Shown here: positions 1 to 8,814 of the stretch, piece by piece
How the letters are laid out: every line of letters starts with the position of its first letter
Numbering within the stretch: position 1 is the first letter of the stretch
NCBI GenBank assembly: GCA_052117605.1
Contig: JBQKIT010000001.1
Direction: 5' to 3' (one strand)
Source: CAG-791 sp000431495
Lineage (GTDB): Bacteria > Bacillota > Clostridia > Lachnospirales > Lachnospiraceae
DNA length: 64,000 nt
The notes under the pieces: generated by a model
What the model saw: only the letters and a program-made list of their open reading frames with translations
What the model was told of the DNA's origin: nothing
Databases searched by the model: none
Translations under genes and position numbers: made by a program

Positions 1-1
1 C

Positions 2-670
2 CTCAACGAATTCGATCAGGAGTACTTGAGGCGGGGAGTTCCGTGTATTCGCTATGCAGACGACATTGTACTGCTGGCGAAAAGTGAACGTGCCGCGAAG
101 AGACTTCTGGAGACGAGCACGAAGTATCTTGAAGAAACCCTGAAGTTGAAGGTGAATCAGGAGAAAAGCCGTGTCGTTAGCGTGTTTGCAACCCGAAATT
201 TTAAGTACCTCGGCTTTGCGTTAGGGAAGAACGGCGGAGGGATATACATCCGCGTTCATCCGAAGTCGATGAAGAAGTTCAAAGATCATCTGCGCGAATA
301 CTCTTCCCGTAGGCGCTGTCAGAGCATCAGGCCGAATCTGGAAAAGATCAAGGTCTATGTCAGAGGATGGATGAACTATTATGGGCTCGCAAGCATGAAG
401 AAGCCGATCGAAGACCTCAATGGATGGCTGTATCGACGAATACGCATGTGCATCTGGAAGCAGTGGAAACTGCCAAGGACACGCAAGCGGAAACTGGTAG
501 GACTTGGAGTTGCCGAGCATTACGCGGCCACGATTGCCTACAGTCGAAAAGGCTACTGGTTCCTGAGTGGAAACAAAGCGGTCAACTGGGCCTTGTCAAA
601 AGAAAGACTGATACGTTGGGGGTTCTACGACCTCTCCAATGCGTATCAGTCAGTGCACGTCAACTATTGA
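2..670 (+). CDS. ltrA: Group II intron reverse transcriptase/maturase, C-terminal part
   Basis: Intron-encoded protein that splices its own intron RNA and copies it into DNA at new sites. The frame is open to the left edge, so this is the C-terminal 222 residues of a protein usually 420-600 long. The catalytic YADD of the reverse transcriptase palm appears at once (CIRYADDIVLL), followed by the thumb and the GIIM maturase (X) domain with RPNLEKIKVYVRGWMNYYG, the hallmark of this family. The protein ends shortly after the maturase domain with no Cys-pair HNH endonuclease, so it belongs to the endonuclease-lacking types. The frame ends in TGA exactly where RNA domain V begins. It appears intact as far as visible. 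Confidence 0.93.
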   Translation, partial: LNEFDQEYLRRGVPCIRYADDIVLLAKSERAAKRLLETSTKYLEETLKLKVNQEKSRVVSVFATRNFKYLGFALGKNGGGIYIRVHPKSMKKFKDHLREYSSRRRCQSIRPNLEKIKVYVRGWMNYYGLASMKKPIEDLNGWLYRRIRMCIWKQWKLPRTRKRKLVGLGVAEHYAATIAYSRKGYWFLSGNKAVNWALSKERLIRWGFYDLSNAYQSVHVNY

Positions 671-671
671 A

Positions 672-738
672 ACCGCCGTGTACCGAACGGTACGCACGGT
701 GGTGTGAGAGGACGGGGGCTAATCACCCCCTCCTACTC
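672..738 (+). ncRNA. Group II intron RNA domains V and VI
   Basis: Domain V: a 9-bp basal stem (672-680 with 695-703, one G-U), a 2-nt CG bulge at 693-694 and a 4-bp upper stem 681-684/689-692 closed by GAAC. This is the conserved catalytic hairpin shape. Domain VI: GAG 706-708 pairs with CTC 736-738, AGGA 709-712 with TCCT 731-734, and GGGGG 714-718 with CCCCC 726-730. This leaves A735 bulged about seven bases from the intron end, the expected branch-point adenosine for lariat formation. Confidence 0.85.
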
Positions 739-806
739 GATTATTTTTCAACGTTTCCGAACACAGATAGGTGTTATCTGAGGAAATCAAAACTGACACG
801 AATCCG

Positions 807-1664
807 CTACCCTTTCAGAAACTCCATCAGTGCTATTCTTTGCGCAGAATAGTCCTGCAGGCCGAGCTCGTAAAGCCTTTGATTCTCGGCAGCATCCATT
901 GCATAGGTGCTCATGGGGAGATTTCTGCTGGGGGCGAAGATGAAGGCGGTCCCTTCTTTTTCCAGCTCAAAGGCGTGCCGGAAGCTTTCTGTGTAGAGAA
1001 TGTGCCGGTTGTCCAGAAGCTCGACGATTTTTGGATAGCGGCGGCAGGCTGCGGAGTAGAGCATCCGGAATTTCTCGGGCTGTTTGACAAAGCTGCGCGG
1101 CTTGGAAAGAATCAGAACCACCTTGTCACAGCCCTGGGAAAGAGCGCGGTCTGCGGGAATGGAATCGGAAACGCCGCCGTCATAATAGGGAATGCCGTCT
1201 ATGAAGCGGGGGCGGCAGGCTGCGGGCAGGGAGCAGCTTGCCTTTATGATGGAGTAATCGTTCTGATGAATCTCGCTTTTGTCAAAATAGCGCGGCTTTC
1301 CGGTCAGAGCGTTGGTGGCAACCACTTCGTAGCGCGTGGGATTGGCTTCAACCTTGGGCCAGTCCAGAGGATCTGCACCGGAGGAGTTGGTGACGGTGGA
1401 ATAAATGTAATCCAGACCGAACAGGTCACCATGCTTCAGAAAGCTTTCCGGTCCGAAGTACTCTTTTTCGTAAATGTGCTCGGTGTAGAAGCGGAGATTG
1501 CGGCCGCGCTGGCCTGCCAGGTAGGAGGCAGCATTTGCGCTTCCTGCGGACACGCCGCACACATAATCAAAAGAAACCGAATCGTCCAGAAATTTATCCA
1601 GAATGGCGGCGCTGTAAGCACACTTCATGCCGCCGCCCTCCACAACAAGTCCAATTTGAGCCAT
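807..1664 (-). CDS. Patatin-like phospholipase family protein
   Basis: Predicted cytoplasmic or membrane-associated serine lipase/acyl hydrolase of the patatin (RssA/YjjU-like) family, 285 residues, the usual bacterial length. The oxyanion-hole motif GGGMKC is at residues 10-15, the nucleophile elbow GVSAGS at 37-42 (Ser39) and the dyad aspartate in DGG at 162-164, so all catalytic elements are present. No signal peptide is seen. The start ATG at 1664 follows an AGGAGAACA ribosome binding site. It lies downstream of the AraC-type regulator on the same strand with a 159-bp gap. The substrate is unknown. No terminator is evident between its stop and the intron end. Confidence 0.9.
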   Translation of the reverse strand: MAQIGLVVEGGGMKCAYSAAILDKFLDDSVSFDYVCGVSAGSANAASYLAGQRGRNLRFYTEHIYEKEYFGPESFLKHGDLFGLDYIYSTVTNSSGADPLDWPKVEANPTRYEVVATNALTGKPRYFDKSEIHQNDYSIIKASCSLPAACRPRFIDGIPYYDGGVSDSIPADRALSQGCDKVVLILSKPRSFVKQPEKFRMLYSAACRRYPKIVELLDNRHILYTESFRHAFELEKEGTAFIFAPSRNLPMSTYAMDAAENQRLYELGLQDYSAQRIALMEFLKG

Positions 1665-1823
1665 GCTTGTTCTCCTTTCCTGGCTGCTTCGCCTGCGGGG
1701 CGAGGAAGCCGGTGCTCTGATGTTTTTCCGGTGTGTTTATTCCTTGCATTTTAGACGGAGTGTCCCGGAAAAGGGATGGACAAATTGATGCAACTGTTCC
1801 GTGCTTCCAAATGGCAGGAAAAC

Positions 1824-2711
1824 TCACTGTGGTACGGAGTGGATTGCATTCATGCGATGAGCTTCCTGGTATTCTCTGGGCGACATACCGTACTCCTTCC
1901 GGAACATGCGGTAGAAGCTGGAGTAATCCCGGAAGCCGTATTCGTCGAAGGTGCGCGTGATGTCGGAGCCTGCTGCAATGGCCTCACTGCAGCTCTGAAG
2001 CCTTTTCTTCGTAATGTACTGATGAATGGAGATACCGAGGCTGTCCTTGAAGTAATGGGCGATGTAATACTTGGAAAGGCAGACATGGTTTGCCAGAACA
2101 TCCAGCGACAGATCTTCGGTCAGATGCTCGTCAATGAACAACGTGATCTCCTGCATCAGATCCCCGGAACCGGAAACGACGGGGTGTTCTCTTTCATATA
2201 TGATGCGATTCATATAGAGCAGCAGATCATTCAGCGCCAGATAGACGGCGGCATTGCGCCCATAGCGGTTGGAATGAAATTCCTCCAGAAGCCGGATCAG
2301 ACGGGATTGGATGGAAGAAAATTCTGCTTCGTGAAAATGATAATAGCAGCGGCTGGAGGTGGCTGCGCGCTGCATCAGAAAAACATAGTCGGGAGATTCC
2401 TTCAGCAGTCTTGCCACATATTCCTGACTGACCCACAGAACAAAACGCCGGTAAGGGCGATCGGAGCTGTGCATCAGAGCGTGGTGTGAGACACCGGGCG
2501 GCACCAGTACCATGTCGCCGGGATGAAGAGGTCTTGCGTGACCGGATATTTCCAGATCCAGATCGCCCTCCAGAAACAGGTAGAATTCATAGTAATCATG
2601 CGTGTGTGCCGGGAGAGTCTGAAAGTTCAGATCGCTGTAATAAAAGGCTTCGAAATCCTTGGACTGCATATACTGTCTGGTATTGAAGGCGGAACGAAGA
2701 TTTCCCTTCAT
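1824..2711 (-). CDS. AraC family transcriptional regulator
   Basis: Sugar-responsive transcription factor of the AraC/XylS type, 295 residues. The N-terminal half is a cupin sensing domain (HTHDYYEFYLFLEGDLDLEI, then PGDMVLVPPG around residues 38-75). The C-terminal 100 residues are the double helix-turn-helix domain (IDEHLTEDLSLDVLANHVCLSKYY, then DYSSFYRMFRKEYGMSPREY). The start at 2711 is chosen because AGGAGGT sits 9 bp upstream; an earlier in-frame ATG at 2825 would add 38 basic residues without a good binding site. It is divergent from uxuA-uxuB across 222 bp, so control of hexuronate catabolism is the obvious inference. The inducer is not visible from sequence. Confidence 0.92.
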   Translation of the reverse strand: MKGNLRSAFNTRQYMQSKDFEAFYYSDLNFQTLPAHTHDYYEFYLFLEGDLDLEISGHARPLHPGDMVLVPPGVSHHALMHSSDRPYRRFVLWVSQEYVARLLKESPDYVFLMQRAATSSRCYYHFHEAEFSSIQSRLIRLLEEFHSNRYGRNAAVYLALNDLLLYMNRIIYEREHPVVSGSGDLMQEITLFIDEHLTEDLSLDVLANHVCLSKYYIAHYFKDSLGISIHQYITKKRLQSCSEAIAAGSDITRTFDEYGFRDYSSFYRMFRKEYGMSPREYQEAHRMNAIHSVPQ

Positions 2712-2871
2712 GGATGTGGACCTCCTTTGGCTGCGCCTGCAGGTGCAAGGCTTTTGCGGATAATGTGTAATCCGGCTTATGCTGTTTCCGGATTCTGAAG
2801 AGAGCGTAACGCAAGATCGCAACATTTACAATATTAACAACAAAACCGCCAATGGATTTTGTCAGAATTTT

Positions 2872-2880
2872 TGCGATAAT
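2872..2880 (+). promoter_or_regulatory. Extended -10 promoter for uxuAB
   Basis: TGC-GATAAT is a good extended -10 element. The -35 region (TGGATT at 2853-2858, 16-bp spacing) is poor, consistent with a promoter that needs an activator such as the divergent AraC-type protein. The predicted transcript starts near 2887, about 47 bases before uxuA. Confidence 0.45.
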
Positions 2881-2933
2881 AAAGGCAGTTGAAGAAAATG
2901 ATGCTTTCAATGTTAAGAAAGGGGATTACGACT

Positions 2934-4007
2934 ATGGAAATGACAATGCGCTGGTACGGTTCCAAATTTGACACCGTTACCCTCAAACAGATCAGACAGA
3001 CCGCTTACGTAACCGGAGTTATTACAATGCTTTATGACAAGCAGCCGGGTGAGCTCTGGACCCAGGAAGAGATCCATGCTCTGAAGGAAGAGGTAAAGGC
3101 TTCCGGACTGCACATCAGCGGCATCGAGTCTGTCAACGTTTCTGATGCAATCAAGACCGGAAGCGCAGATCGCGACAAGGACATTGACACCTATATCAAG
3201 TCTCTCGAGAATCTTGGCAAAGAAGACATCCATATGGTCTGCTATAACTTCATGCCGGTATTCGACTGGACAAGAACCGAGCTGGCGAGAAGAAGACCGG
3301 ACGGCTCTACTGTCCTGGCATACACGCAGGAGGCTGTTGACGCAATTGATCCTGCAGATATGTTCAATTCCATCCGCGGCAGCATGAACGGAACCGTGAT
3401 GCCCGGTTGGGAGCCGGAGAGAATGGCCCACATCAAGGAGCTGTTTGAGATGTACAAGGATATCGATGAGGAGAAGCTTTTCGAGAACCTTGTTTACTTC
3501 CTGAAGGCAATCATGCCTGTCTGCAACAAGTATGATATCAAGATGGCAATTCATCCCGATGATCCTGCATGGAGCGTGTTCGGCCTTCCCCGCATCATCA
3601 CCAGCAAGGAGAAGCTCCAGAGAATGCTGAATGCAGTGGATGATGTACACAACGGCGTGACACTTTGCACTGGCTCCCTTGGAACCAACCTGGAGAATGA
3701 TCTTCCGGATATCATCCGTTCCATTCCGGGAAGAATTCATTTTGCACATGTCCGCAATCTGAAGTTTAATTCCCCGACCAACTTTGAGGAGGCTGCACAT
3801 CTTTCTACCGACGGCACCTTTGATATGTATGAGATTGTCAAGGCGCTGCATGACATCAACTTTGACGGACCGATCCGCCCGGATCACGGCCGTATGATCT
3901 GGGATGAGGTTGCAATGCCCGGATATGGCCTGTATGACCGTGCACTTGGTGCTGCTTATATCTGCGGCCTGTGGGAGGCCATCGACAAGGCAGAGAGCCG
4001 CAGCTGA
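2934..4007 (+). CDS. uxuA: Mannonate dehydratase
   Basis: Dehydrates D-mannonate to 2-keto-3-deoxygluconate in glucuronate degradation, in the cytoplasm with a divalent metal. The product is 357 residues, matching the shorter Firmicutes UxuA. Typical blocks are present: MRWYG near the start, HPDDP for substrate/metal binding, CTGSLG, HVRN and RPDHGR near the C-terminus. The start at 2934 is preferred over 2889 because AAAGGGG lies about 10 bp upstream and the protein then begins just before the conserved RWYG. The next gene, uxuB, starts 70 bp later, forming an operon. Divergent from the AraC-type regulator. Confidence 0.96.
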   Translation: MEMTMRWYGSKFDTVTLKQIRQTAYVTGVITMLYDKQPGELWTQEEIHALKEEVKASGLHISGIESVNVSDAIKTGSADRDKDIDTYIKSLENLGKEDIHMVCYNFMPVFDWTRTELARRRPDGSTVLAYTQEAVDAIDPADMFNSIRGSMNGTVMPGWEPERMAHIKELFEMYKDIDEEKLFENLVYFLKAIMPVCNKYDIKMAIHPDDPAWSVFGLPRIITSKEKLQRMLNAVDDVHNGVTLCTGSLGTNLENDLPDIIRSIPGRIHFAHVRNLKFNSPTNFEEAAHLSTDGTFDMYEIVKALHDINFDGPIRPDHGRMIWDEVAMPGYGLYDRALGAAYICGLWEAIDKAESRS

Positions 4008-4077
4008 GACATAACAGGAGACAATGGACTGATTTTCATCGGAAAGCCGCAGTGAGATGGTGGCAAAAGGAGACATC

Positions 4078-5700
4078 ATGAAATTATCCACAGAAGGTTT
4101 AAAGAATCAGCAGGAATGGCTGGAGAAGGGCTATCATCTTCCGCAGTATGACCGCGCAGCAATGATCGCCGAGACCAGAGAAAATCCGGTATGGGTTCAT
4201 TTCGGAGCAGGAAATATTTTCCGTGCATTCCAGGCGAATCTGGCACAGAGACTTCTGGAAGAAGGCTCTGCAAAGGCCGGCATTACCGTATGCGAAGGCT
4301 TTGATTATGAAATCGTAGAGAAGCAGTATCGTCCTCACGATGATCTTTCTGTTCTGGTTACACTCAAGGCCGACGGAACCATTGAGAAGTCTGTCATCGG
4401 ATCCATCGGGGAATCCACGATTCTGGATTCCGAGAATGATGCAGAGTATACCAGACTGAAGGAGATCTTCTCCAGAGATTCTCTGCAGCTGTGCACCTTT
4501 ACCGTAACGGAGAAGGGCTACAGCCTGGTGAACGGCAAGGGCGAGGAGCTTCCTGCAGTTACGGCAGATTTTGCCGCAGGTCCGGAGAAGCCGCAGAGCT
4601 ATATCGGAAAGGTGGTATCTCTTCTGTATACCCGTTACCTTTCCGGCAAGAAGCCGATTGCCATGGTTTCTACCGATAACTGCTCTCACAACGGCGAGAA
4701 GCTGTACGCTGCCGTGATGGCATTTGCAAAGGCATGGATCGCAAACGGTCTTGCAGAGAAGGGCTTTGAGGAGTATCTGAATGACGAGTCCAAGGTTTCC
4801 TTCCCCTGGTCCATGATCGATAAGATTACTCCTCGTCCGGATGCTTCTGTTGAAGAGATGCTCCGCAAGGATGGCCTGGAGGATCTGGATCCGGTTGTTA
4901 CCTCCAAGAAGACTTGGGTTGCTCCCTTTGTTAATGCAGAGGAGACGGAGTATCTTGTTATTGAAGACAAGTTCCCGAACGGCAGACCGGCTCTGGAGAA
5001 GGTTGGCGTGATCTTTACGGATCGCGATACCGTCAACAACGTTGAGAGAATGAAGGTTACAACCTGCCTGAACCCTCTTCACACAGCACTGGCTGTTTAT
5101 GGCTGCATTCTGGGCTATACGAAGATTTCGGATGAAATGAAGGATACCGAGCTGGTGAACCTTGTCAACACACTGGGATATAAGGAAGGCCTTCCGGTTG
5201 TTGTAAACCCCGGTGTTCTGGATCCCAAGGAGTTCATTGATACCGTTCTTCAGGTTCGCGTGCCGAATCCCTTCATGCCGGATACGCCGCAGAGAATTGC
5301 AACGGATACCTCTCAGAAGCTGGGAATCCGTTATGGTGAGACCATCAAGTCCTATGTGGCAGATGCAGATCTCGATGTTACCAGCCTGACCATGATTCCT
5401 CTGGTACAGGCAGGATGGCTGCGTTACCTGATGGCAGTAGACGACAACGGAAACGCATTTGAGCCGTCTCCGGATCCGCTTCTTGAGGAGGCACAGAAGT
5501 ATGTGGCTGAGTTCAAGCTTGGTGAGTCTTATTCGGAAGCTGCCATTGCAGAAAAGGTAATGCCCCTTCTGAAGAATGCACAGATCTTCGGTGTGGACCT
5601 TGAGGAAGTGGGACTTGCGGGCAAGGTAATTTCCTTCTTTGCGGAGCTGATCGCAGGAGTCGGTGCAGTTCGTGAAACACTGAAGAAGTACTGCGACTGA
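4078..5700 (+). CDS. uxuB: Fructuronate reductase / mannonate oxidoreductase
   Basis: NAD-dependent long-chain polyol dehydrogenase of the mannitol dehydrogenase family that interconverts D-fructuronate and D-mannonate, the step before UxuA. It has 540 residues, the longer clostridial form (E. coli UxuB is about 486). An N-terminal Rossmann region (VHFGAGNIFRAFQANLAQ) and a central FPWSMIDKITPRP block, a family signature, are visible. The ATG at 4078 has AAAGGAG at the correct distance; 4057 is an unsupported earlier start. It is the last gene of the uxuAB operon and is followed by a strong terminator. It could act on a related aldonate, but pairing with uxuA makes the assignment likely. Confidence 0.92.
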   Translation: MKLSTEGLKNQQEWLEKGYHLPQYDRAAMIAETRENPVWVHFGAGNIFRAFQANLAQRLLEEGSAKAGITVCEGFDYEIVEKQYRPHDDLSVLVTLKADGTIEKSVIGSIGESTILDSENDAEYTRLKEIFSRDSLQLCTFTVTEKGYSLVNGKGEELPAVTADFAAGPEKPQSYIGKVVSLLYTRYLSGKKPIAMVSTDNCSHNGEKLYAAVMAFAKAWIANGLAEKGFEEYLNDESKVSFPWSMIDKITPRPDASVEEMLRKDGLEDLDPVVTSKKTWVAPFVNAEETEYLVIEDKFPNGRPALEKVGVIFTDRDTVNNVERMKVTTCLNPLHTALAVYGCILGYTKISDEMKDTELVNLVNTLGYKEGLPVVVNPGVLDPKEFIDTVLQVRVPNPFMPDTPQRIATDTSQKLGIRYGETIKSYVADADLDVTSLTMIPLVQAGWLRYLMAVDDNGNAFEPSPDPLLEEAQKYVAEFKLGESYSEAAIAEKVMPLLKNAQIFGVDLEEVGLAGKVISFFAELIAGVGAVRETLKKYCD

Positions 5701-5744
5701 TAAAACCTTTGGGTTGCAAATGAACGGATATCAAGAAATAATAG

Positions 5745-5786
5745 AGCCTGTGGCAGTGATTCAACTGCCGCAGGCTTATATTTTTT
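5745..5786 (+). terminator. Rho-independent terminator of uxuAB
   Basis: A 12-bp stem (AGCCTGTGGCAG with CTGCCGCAGGCT, one G-U) closes an 8-nt loop and is followed by TATATTTTTT. It lies 45 bp after the uxuB stop codon. Confidence 0.9.
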
Positions 5787-5806
5787 GATTCGGAAAGGAC
5801 AATGCC

Positions 5807-6679
5807 ATGCCTTCCATGTATGCGCACCAGAAATTCGGCAATGATGTTCTCTGTCTTCTCCCGAAAGAAGTCCGGGAGAGGATCGCGAAGCAGGAGGATC
5901 TTTATCACATCGGTCTTCAGGGGCCTGACATTTTCTTTTATCACAAGCCTCTTTCATGGGGGGAGATTCCGCAGTATGGAAATCATTTGCACGATCTGAC
6001 GGGTCATGTGTTTTGGGAAAAGCTGCTGACGCAGTATTTCCTGCTTTCCGGGGATGACAGAGAGATGCAGGAAAGACGCAGGAGGGCCCGCATCTATCTT
6101 TATGGCGTTCTGTGTCATTATACTCTGGACAGCACCTGCCACGCGTTCATTGACGAGACGGAGCGCACAGGGGTTACGACGCACGCAGAGCTGGAAGGTG
6201 ATTACGACAGAAGACTGATTGCAGCAGAGGGGCGGGATCCTGTCTGCGAGGTGCTGACACGCAGGTTTCATCCTTCGAGAGAAGCGGCAGAAGCAATTGC
6301 GGCCCTGTATCCGGAGGTGACTGAAGATATCGTGGAGAAAACGCTTCACTCCTGTGTGTCTTTTCAGAGGCTGGTGCTGTGCAGACATGCGTGGAAACGA
6401 AACCTGATTTTTACAGCACTGAGACTTATCGGGAAGTACGATTCGCTGCATCCTCATATTATGAATAAGGAGCCGGATCCGGACTGCCAGGAGGCGGAAG
6501 AGAAGCTGGATGAGCTTTACCGGGAGGCGCTGCCGAAGGCGGCTTTCCTGATTGCGGAGCTCGACCGCTGCCTTCAACTTTTTCCGGAAGAAGCAGCGAT
6601 GCAGCAGTGCCGCATATATACGGAAAGCGCGGATTTTGACCGTGATTTCTGCGGGATGGTGCCGCAGCAGGCAAAATGA
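5807..6679 (+). CDS. Zinc-dependent phospholipase C family protein
   Basis: A 290-residue protein of the zinc-dependent phospholipase C / S1-P1-nuclease-like family. His- and Asp-rich metal-site motifs are spread along it in the expected way: HQKFG at 7-11, YHIGLQGPDIFFYH at 33-46, GNHLHDL near 58, and GVLCHYTLDSTCHAFID around 100-116. No signal peptide is seen, unlike secreted clostridial alpha-toxins, so an intracellular role is likely and the physiological substrate is unknown. The gene stands between the uxuAB terminator and ridA. The start ATG at 5807 follows GGAAAGG. A slightly longer C-terminal acidic helix region (DCQEAEEKLDEL) has no assigned role. Confidence 0.8.
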   Translation: MPSMYAHQKFGNDVLCLLPKEVRERIAKQEDLYHIGLQGPDIFFYHKPLSWGEIPQYGNHLHDLTGHVFWEKLLTQYFLLSGDDREMQERRRRARIYLYGVLCHYTLDSTCHAFIDETERTGVTTHAELEGDYDRRLIAAEGRDPVCEVLTRRFHPSREAAEAIAALYPEVTEDIVEKTLHSCVSFQRLVLCRHAWKRNLIFTALRLIGKYDSLHPHIMNKEPDPDCQEAEEKLDELYREALPKAAFLIAELDRCLQLFPEEAAMQQCRIYTESADFDRDFCGMVPQQAK

Positions 6680-6804
6680 CGCCGCTTTATTTTTGCCGGA
6701 AAAGCGGGTATCATGGGACAAATACAGACAGCAAATGCACCGGAGAATTCGCAGATGCGAACCTCTCTGACAGCTGCCGCAGACGTGCGGCGAAGGAGGA
6801 AATG

Positions 6805-7173
6805 ATGAAAGTGATTGCAACCGAACATGCACCGGCAGCCATTGGCCCTTATTCACAGGGATATATTACCGGAAATCTCGTATTTACCTCCGGTCAGATT
6901 CCGATTGATCCTGCGACAGGTGAGATAAAGAGCGGGATCGAAGAGCAGGCGCATCAGAGCTGCAGAAATGTCCTTGCAATTCTGAAGGCGGCCGGAACGG
7001 ATGCATCCAAAGTGATCAAGACCGTGTGCTACATTTCGGATATGGATCAGTTCGGGACATTCAATCAGGTGTATGAGCAGTATTTTACGTCGAAGCCGGC
7101 ACGCTCCTGTGTACAGGTGGCAAGGCTTCCGAAAGACGTGTTCTGTGAAGTGGAAGCGGTAGCAGAATTATAA
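6805..7173 (+). CDS. ridA: RidA family reactive intermediate deaminase
   Basis: A 122-residue YjgF/YER057c/UK114 protein that hydrolyses reactive enamine/imine intermediates such as 2-aminoacrylate, formed by PLP-dependent dehydratases. Family blocks are all present: AIGPYSQG near the N-terminus, VFTSGQIPIDP, and the C-terminal ARSCVQVARLPKD with the key arginine, then EVEAVAEL. The second of two adjacent ATGs (6805) is chosen because AAGGAGGA at 6793-6800 would be too close to the first (6802). It lies 17 bp before the threonine dehydratase gene, whose toxic enamine product is the classic RidA substrate, so the pair is functionally coherent. Confidence 0.95.
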   Translation: MKVIATEHAPAAIGPYSQGYITGNLVFTSGQIPIDPATGEIKSGIEEQAHQSCRNVLAILKAAGTDASKVIKTVCYISDMDQFGTFNQVYEQYFTSKPARSCVQVARLPKDVFCEVEAVAEL

Positions 7174-7190
7174 GAAGAGGGACATAAGAA

Positions 7191-8423
7191 ATGGCGGAAC
7201 TGACAACATCGCAACTGACAATTGAAGCTTTTGAAAAGGCCTGCGAGGTGGTGAAGCAGGTAACCCTGAATACGGACCTGGTTCAGTCGGACTATTACAG
7301 CGAACAGTCCGGCGGAAAGGTATATCTGAAGCCGGAGAATATGCAGCGGACCGGAGCCTATAAGGTGCGCGGTGCGTATTATAAGATCAGCACTCTTTCG
7401 GAGGAAGAACGCGCAAAGGGTCTGATCACGGCGTCTGCCGGAAATCATGCACAGGGTGTTGCCTATGCAGCAAAAACCTATGGGTGCAAGGCTGTCATTG
7501 TAATGCCGACCACCACACCGCTGATCAAGGTGAACCGCACGAAAGCGCTCGGAGCAGAGGTTGTTCTTTACGGCGATGTATACGACGAAGCCTGCGAGCA
7601 TGCTCTGAAGCTTGCAAAGGAGAATGGATATACCTTTATCCATCCGTTTGATGATCCTGCGGTGGCAACCGGTCAGGGAACAATTGCGATGGAAATTTAC
7701 AAGGAACTTCCGCTGGTGGATATGATTCTGGTTCCGATCGGCGGCGGCGGACTGGCAACCGGTGTTTCGACGCTGGCTAAGCTCCTGAATCCGAGGATCC
7801 GTGTCATCGGCGTAGAGCCGGAGGGCGCGGCCTGCCTTTCTGCTTCTCTGAAGGAGGGAAAGGTTGTGACGCTTCCCACTGTGAATACCATTGCAGACGG
7901 CACAGCGGTTAAGACTCCCGGAAGCAAGGTGTTCCCGTATCTTCAGAAGAATCTGGACGGCGTGGTTACCGTGTCGGATGAAGAGCTGGTAGAAGCCTTC
8001 CTGGACATGGTGGAGAATCACAAGATGGTGGTGGAGAATTCCGGGCTTTTGACGGTAGCGGCACTGCATCATGTGGACTGCAAGGGGAAAAAGGTAGTCT
8101 GTGTTCTTTCCGGCGGCAATATGGACGTGATCACAATGAGCTCTGTGGTTCAACAGGGGCTTCTTCTGCGGAACCGGATCTTTACCGTATCGGTACAGCT
8201 TCCGGATAAGCCGGGTGAGCTGACAAAGGTTGCCGGTGTCATTGCAAAGGCAAACGGAAATGTCATCAAGCTGGAGCACAATCAGTTTGTTTCCATCAAC
8301 CGCAGCGCGGCAGTTGAGCTGAAGATCACACTGGAGGCGTTCGGAACGGAGCATAAGGAACAGATTCTGGAGGCGCTCCGAAAGGCAGGATATGATCCGC
8401 GCGTCCGCAGAGTCAATATGTGA
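7191..8423 (+). CDS. ilvA: Threonine ammonia-lyase (threonine dehydratase)
   Basis: PLP enzyme that deaminates L-threonine to 2-oxobutanoate, either for isoleucine synthesis or threonine catabolism; 410 residues. The PLP lysine motif is KPENMQRTGAYKVRGA (around 45-60), the phosphate-binding loop is GGGGLATG (around 184-191), and the C-terminus from about residue 325 is a single ACT domain (VSVQLPDKPGELTKVAGVI). One ACT domain and this length match the clostridial/TdcB-with-ACT form rather than E. coli IlvA (514 residues, two ACT-like domains). It follows ridA by 17 bp with GAAGAGGGA as ribosome binding site. Biosynthetic versus catabolic use cannot be decided here. Confidence 0.93.
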   Translation: MAELTTSQLTIEAFEKACEVVKQVTLNTDLVQSDYYSEQSGGKVYLKPENMQRTGAYKVRGAYYKISTLSEEERAKGLITASAGNHAQGVAYAAKTYGCKAVIVMPTTTPLIKVNRTKALGAEVVLYGDVYDEACEHALKLAKENGYTFIHPFDDPAVATGQGTIAMEIYKELPLVDMILVPIGGGGLATGVSTLAKLLNPRIRVIGVEPEGAACLSASLKEGKVVTLPTVNTIADGTAVKTPGSKVFPYLQKNLDGVVTVSDEELVEAFLDMVENHKMVVENSGLLTVAALHHVDCKGKKVVCVLSGGNMDVITMSSVVQQGLLLRNRIFTVSVQLPDKPGELTKVAGVIAKANGNVIKLEHNQFVSINRSAAVELKITLEAFGTEHKEQILEALRKAGYDPRVRRVNM

Positions 8424-8453
8424 CGGACTTTCGCCCGAGAAGAAAGGAAGAAT

Positions 8454-8780
8454 ATGGCTCTGGAAGAAAAGGATCTGTTTTCTCTGACGCATTATGAATA
8501 TGGAGAGGCTTATTTCGGAAGCTTTCAGGGGATGAGATTCCGGGTGGCGAGACAGCCGTTGGAAAATGTGCACTACACTCCTCCGGACAAGAGGGGAGAG
8601 GCAACGCTGCACGTTACTGTCTGGCCGGAGCCGGATTCCTATCAGGCTGTGCCGGAGGAGAAAAAGACGGAACGGGATTTTCCTGTGACCGAGGAGGGAT
8701 TGCGGGAAGTCACGGCGTACCTGAACGAGTTTCACGATACACATCGGGAATTATGGCCGAAGCAGAGGGGCCGGGGCTGA
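8454..8780 (+). CDS. Small protein of unknown function
   Basis: I do not recognise this 108-residue soluble protein. It is acidic to neutral, rich in Glu, Arg, Tyr and Pro, with no signal peptide, membrane segment or cysteine. The N-terminal half looks beta-strand-rich (YGEAYFGSFQGMRFRVARQP, then TLHVTVWPEP) and the last 30 residues form a predicted helix (VTEEGLREVTAYLNEF). A good AGAAAGGAAG site precedes the ATG by 3-8 bp. Codon use matches its neighbours and it sits tightly between ilvA (30 bp) and the epimerase-like gene (34 bp), so it is probably a real gene of the same transcription unit. Function unknown. Confidence 0.72.
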   Translation: MALEEKDLFSLTHYEYGEAYFGSFQGMRFRVARQPLENVHYTPPDKRGEATLHVTVWPEPDSYQAVPEEKKTERDFPVTEEGLREVTAYLNEFHDTHRELWPKQRGRG

Positions 8781-8814
8781 AGCATACAATATTATGTAAC
8801 AGGGGGATTGCGAA

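Larger units (their letters stand above)
1..741 (+). mobile_element. Group II intron, 3' portion (cut by window edge)
   Basis: The window opens inside a group II intron. The maturase reading frame runs to 670 and is followed at once by the two 3'-terminal RNA domains. The inferred 3' end is near 741 (ending CGAT before TTATTT), because the RNA domain VI helix closes at 738 and group II introns end in AY. Nothing after 741 looks like intron. The 5' part (domains I-IV and the maturase N-terminus) lies outside the window, so intactness, intron class and the 5' exon cannot be judged. The downstream flank is a 65-bp gap and then a convergent patatin gene, so the intron interrupts no visible gene on this side. 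Confidence 0.85.
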
